The notes under the pieces: model-generated
Told to the model about the DNA's origin: nothing
Databases searched by the model: none
The model's input: the letters and a program-made list of their open reading frames with translations, nothing else
From: Nitrospirota bacterium
GTDB taxonomy: Bacteria > Nitrospirota > Thermodesulfovibrionia > Thermodesulfovibrionales > JdFR-88
Length of the DNA: 15,989 bases
Assembly: GCA_021789735.1 (NCBI GenBank)
Contig: JAJYJB010000059.1
Coordinates: 1-15,989, forward strand
Reading direction: 5' to 3'
Part shown: piece by piece, positions 13,743 through 15,989 of the stretch
Numbering within the stretch: position 1 is the first letter of the stretch
Layout of the letters: each line of letters opens with the position of its first letter
Made by a program: the position numbers and the translations under genes

Positions 13743-14759
13743 TTATCCTCTGAACAGTATTTTTACAAGCCCCGTGCCGATTATGTTCAGAAGGGCAAGG
13801 GGTATCAGCAGTTTCCAGCCCAGCGCCATCAGCTGGTCATACCTGTAGCGGGGCACCGTGGCCCGTACCCAGTAAAAAAGGAATATGAACACGTATAGTT
13901 TTATAAAAAGCCAGGCAAACGGAATGTAAGGTATGGCGAAAGGACCGTTCCAGCCCCCCAGGAAGCAGGTTATGCCCACCAGCGACATGACGATCATCCC
14001 GATGTACTCCGCCACGTAGAACAGGGCAAAGCGCATCCCGCTGTATTCCGTGAAATAACCGGCGACAAGCTCGCTTTCAGCCTCCGGCAGGTCAAAAGGC
14101 GTGCGGTTGGTCTCCGCGAAGGCGGCCACCAGGAAGACGAAGAAACCCAGGGCCTGGGGCCAGAAGAAGCCGCCGGGGAACCTCTGCTGGGCCTGCACGA
14201 TCTCAGAAAGGTTCAGGGAGCCCGCCATCATCATCACTCCGACAAGCGAAAGGCCCATGGCTATTTCATAGCTTATCACCTGGGCCGAGGACCGGAGCCC
14301 GCCAAGAAACGAATACTTGGAATTGGAGGCCCAGCCCGCAAGCACCACGCCGTATGCGTTCAACGAGGACATTGCGAATATGAACAGAAGCCCGATGTTT
14401 ATGTTGGCCACCACAAAGCCGCTGAAAAACGGGATCACGGAGATCGCCGTCATGCCGGCGAATATGGATATGGCGGGGGCGATGAAGAATATGGGTTTAT
14501 CGGCGGCGGCCGGTATGATGTCTTCCTTGAAAAAAAGTTTTATGAAATCGGCGATAGGCTGCAGCAGCCCGTGCGGCCCAACCCTCATGGGGCCCAGCCT
14601 TACCTGCATGTGGCCTATGCTTTTCCTCTCGAAATAAGTGGCGTATGTAACATGCAGCATAAGGACGCCCACCACGACCAGGGCCTTTGCCAGGATTATG
14701 ATCACCTGCACAAGAGGACTGTATGTCTCCGGCCTGAAAACGATGTTGTATAGGTCCAT
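13743..14759 (-). CDS. nuoH: NADH-quinone oxidoreductase subunit H
   Basis: NuoH is the eight-helix membrane subunit that forms the quinone-binding chamber with NuoB and NuoD. The 338-residue sequence has the family signatures ERKSIGHMQVRLGPMRVGPH (44-63), the SSLNAYGVVLAGWASNSKYSFLGG region (131-154) and the quinone-site motif ETNRTPFDLPEAESELVAGY (216-235), whose acidic residues are needed for coupling. The start at 14759 has GGAG 14 bases upstream. It lies 93 bp after the nuoG stop, the longest spacer visible in this part of the operon, and 13 bp before nuoI. Confidence 0.96.
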   Translation of the reverse strand: MDLYNIVFRPETYSPLVQVIIILAKALVVVGVLMLHVTYATYFERKSIGHMQVRLGPMRVGPHGLLQPIADFIKLFFKEDIIPAAADKPIFFIAPAISIFAGMTAISVIPFFSGFVVANINIGLLFIFAMSSLNAYGVVLAGWASNSKYSFLGGLRSSAQVISYEIAMGLSLVGVMMMAGSLNLSEIVQAQQRFPGGFFWPQALGFFVFLVAAFAETNRTPFDLPEAESELVAGYFTEYSGMRFALFYVAEYIGMIVMSLVGITCFLGGWNGPFAIPYIPFAWLFIKLYVFIFLFYWVRATVPRYRYDQLMALGWKLLIPLALLNIIGTGLVKILFRG

Positions 14760-14808
14760 GCTTATAAAAATTTCTCCGCTTTAATCATATTAAAACTCTC
14801 TGACCCAG

Positions 14809-14840
14809 GAGATTTTTTTGTGTGAAAAAGTAAAAATCTC
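14809..14840. other. 9-bp hairpin in the nuoG-nuoH spacer
   Basis: GAGATTTTT (14809-14817) pairs exactly with AAAAATCTC (14832-14840) around a 14-nt loop. It lies between the nuoG stop and the nuoH ribosome binding site. On the minus strand the stem is AT-rich and has no T-run after it, so attenuation or mRNA processing is more plausible than full termination. Confidence 0.6.
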
Positions 14841-14852
14841 TCATTAAAAGAA

Positions 14853-15989
14853 TCAAAGTGGGGTGATCTCAAGGTCCTTGACCATGGGCACGGGCGTTTT
14901 GGATTCAGGCTCCAGTTCGTAGCCGAAAAGCCCAAGGGCCCCTGCCTCCCGGAAGTTGTTTCCCGCGAACACGACGCCCGCAGGCAGCCCTTTTTCTATC
15001 TTTGCCTTAAGCACCATCTCTCCATCGGCCGTTGAAATCTTCACTTTGCCGCCTTCCGTGATACCCAGTTTTTTGCCGGTCTCCGGGCTCATCTTGGCCT
15101 CCGGCCCGCCCACAATGTCCAGCAGCGCGCCCGAGTGCCTGCTCAGAGTGCCCGAATGGAAAAGGGGTTTTTCTATTTCCAGGACCACCCCCGTTATTTC
15201 AACGGCCGGTCCCGGCCCCGGCATCTGTGCATCCTTCGTCTTGGGCTTCGTCATGGCCCTCATGGGCGGTAATGGCGGCACGTGGCCTCCCATGCCCAGC
15301 GGCTTGCCTTTATAGGGCCACATCATGCCCTCCTGCTCCAGGTCCTTAAGCCCCAGCCCCGCGTGAAGAGGAGAGACCCTGGCAAGCTCATCTATTATAT
15401 CTGAAGAGGCGGCATAAGGCATATTATTGAGCCCTGCACGTTTGCCAATCCCGGCCAGTATCTTCCAGTCCTCCTTTGCTGTCTCCCCGTTTTTTTCAAG
15501 GGCCCTGTCCAGTTTCTGTATCCTTTTTTCCAGGTTCGTATAGGTGCCTTCCTTCTCCGGCCATGCCCTTGAGGGCAATACGACATCGGCCAGAGAGGCG
15601 GTTTCGGTCATGAAGATGTCCTGCACAACGAGAAAGTCCAGTTTTTCAAGCGCCTCCATTATCTTCTTTCCGCCTGGCAGGTTAAAAGCAGGGTTTTCAC
15701 CCATTATGTACATGGCCCTGACGGCATCGCCTGCCTGCTCGAACATCTCCATCAGCGTGAGCCCCGGCTCCGGGTTCAGTCTCACACCCCATTCCCGCTC
15801 GTAGCTTTCCCTGAAGGTATGAAGCGAGACCGGCCTGCCTCCGGGCAGGAGGTCCGGGGCGCAGCCCATATCTATAAGTCCCTGTTCATTGGGGCGCTCG
15901 GAAATGAGGAAAAATCTCGCATTGATGATATAACCGATCGCGGCAAGCAGCATGAAATTCCGCCTTGCGTCCATGCTGGCCGCAAGCTC
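14853..15989 (-). CDS. nuoG: NADH-quinone oxidoreductase subunit G, C-terminal part (partial)
   Basis: The last 378 residues of NuoG are visible; the gene continues past the right edge of the window. This part is the molybdopterin-oxidoreductase-like domain: NEQGLIDMGCAPDLLPGG near the start, MYIMGENPAFNLPGG, and the stretch around FLVVQDIFMTETASLADVVLPSRAWPEKEGTYTN with the usual ADVVLP and EGT motifs. The C-terminal molybdopterin-dinucleotide-binding-like beta domain follows (SPETGKKLGITEGGKVKISTADG). In complex I this domain is structural and has no molybdenum cofactor; the electron-carrying iron-sulfur part lies outside the window. A formate dehydrogenase alpha subunit has the same fold, but the nuoH-M genes downstream settle the call. 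Confidence 0.92.
   Translation of the reverse strand, partial: ELAASMDARRNFMLLAAIGYIINARFFLISERPNEQGLIDMGCAPDLLPGGRPVSLHTFRESYEREWGVRLNPEPGLTLMEMFEQAGDAVRAMYIMGENPAFNLPGGKKIMEALEKLDFLVVQDIFMTETASLADVVLPSRAWPEKEGTYTNLEKRIQKLDRALEKNGETAKEDWKILAGIGKRAGLNNMPYAASSDIIDELARVSPLHAGLGLKDLEQEGMMWPYKGKPLGMGGHVPPLPPMRAMTKPKTKDAQMPGPGPAVEITGVVLEIEKPLFHSGTLSRHSGALLDIVGGPEAKMSPETGKKLGITEGGKVKISTADGEMVLKAKIEKGLPAGVVFAGNNFREAGALGLFGYELEPESKTPVPMVKDLEITPL

Noticed and set aside
1..15989. CRISPR arrays, insertion sequences, tRNA or rRNA genes
   Set aside because: I found no regularly spaced repeats, no transposase or integrase motifs, and no cloverleaf or rRNA signature sequences.

Overview
The window looks like chromosomal DNA from a Gram-negative, probably anaerobic or microaerophilic bacterium. 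It holds a lipid A kinase (lpxK) and a proton-pumping complex I operon. The genes are GC-rich with frequent ATA (Ile) and AGG (Arg) codons, and they are separated by short, very AT-rich spacers. A desulforedoxin-type Cys4 domain and a COG2509 flavoprotein would fit Nitrospirota, Desulfobacterota or a related deep lineage. This placement is inference; there is no rRNA gene to confirm it.

Left part (1-2226): the tail of an unidentified gene, a 16-bp perfect inverted repeat, a small minus-strand gene for an 84-aa polar protein, then lpxK and a YjbQ/UPF0047 gene on the plus strand. Middle (2300-4540): a COG2509 FAD-dependent dehydrogenase with a four-cysteine cluster, then a bacterioferritin gene with its own promoter, strong ribosome binding site and rho-independent terminator. 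Next (4541-8147): a roughly 270-bp hairpin-rich gene-free stretch, then a three-gene exporter operon (HlyD-type adaptor, ABC ATPase, ABC-2 permease). After it (8275-8589) comes a small gene whose product joins a histone H1-like Lys/Ala/Pro tail to a desulforedoxin-like metal site.

Right half (8693-15989, minus strand): the distal part of a complex I operon in the order nuoG (partial)-H-I-J-K-L-M, with ATGA overlaps between I/J and K/L. It ends after nuoM at a terminator that also serves the convergent histone-like gene. nuoN, which normally follows nuoM, is not there.

The main points for a second look are the histone-tail/desulforedoxin fusion, the missing nuoN, two GTG-start genes (lpxK and the adaptor) that seem to be transcribed from a TAGAAT box directly next to the start codon and may be leaderless, the long inverted repeat near the left end, and the hairpin-rich spacer before the exporter. 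I see no CRISPR array, transposase, tRNA or rRNA.
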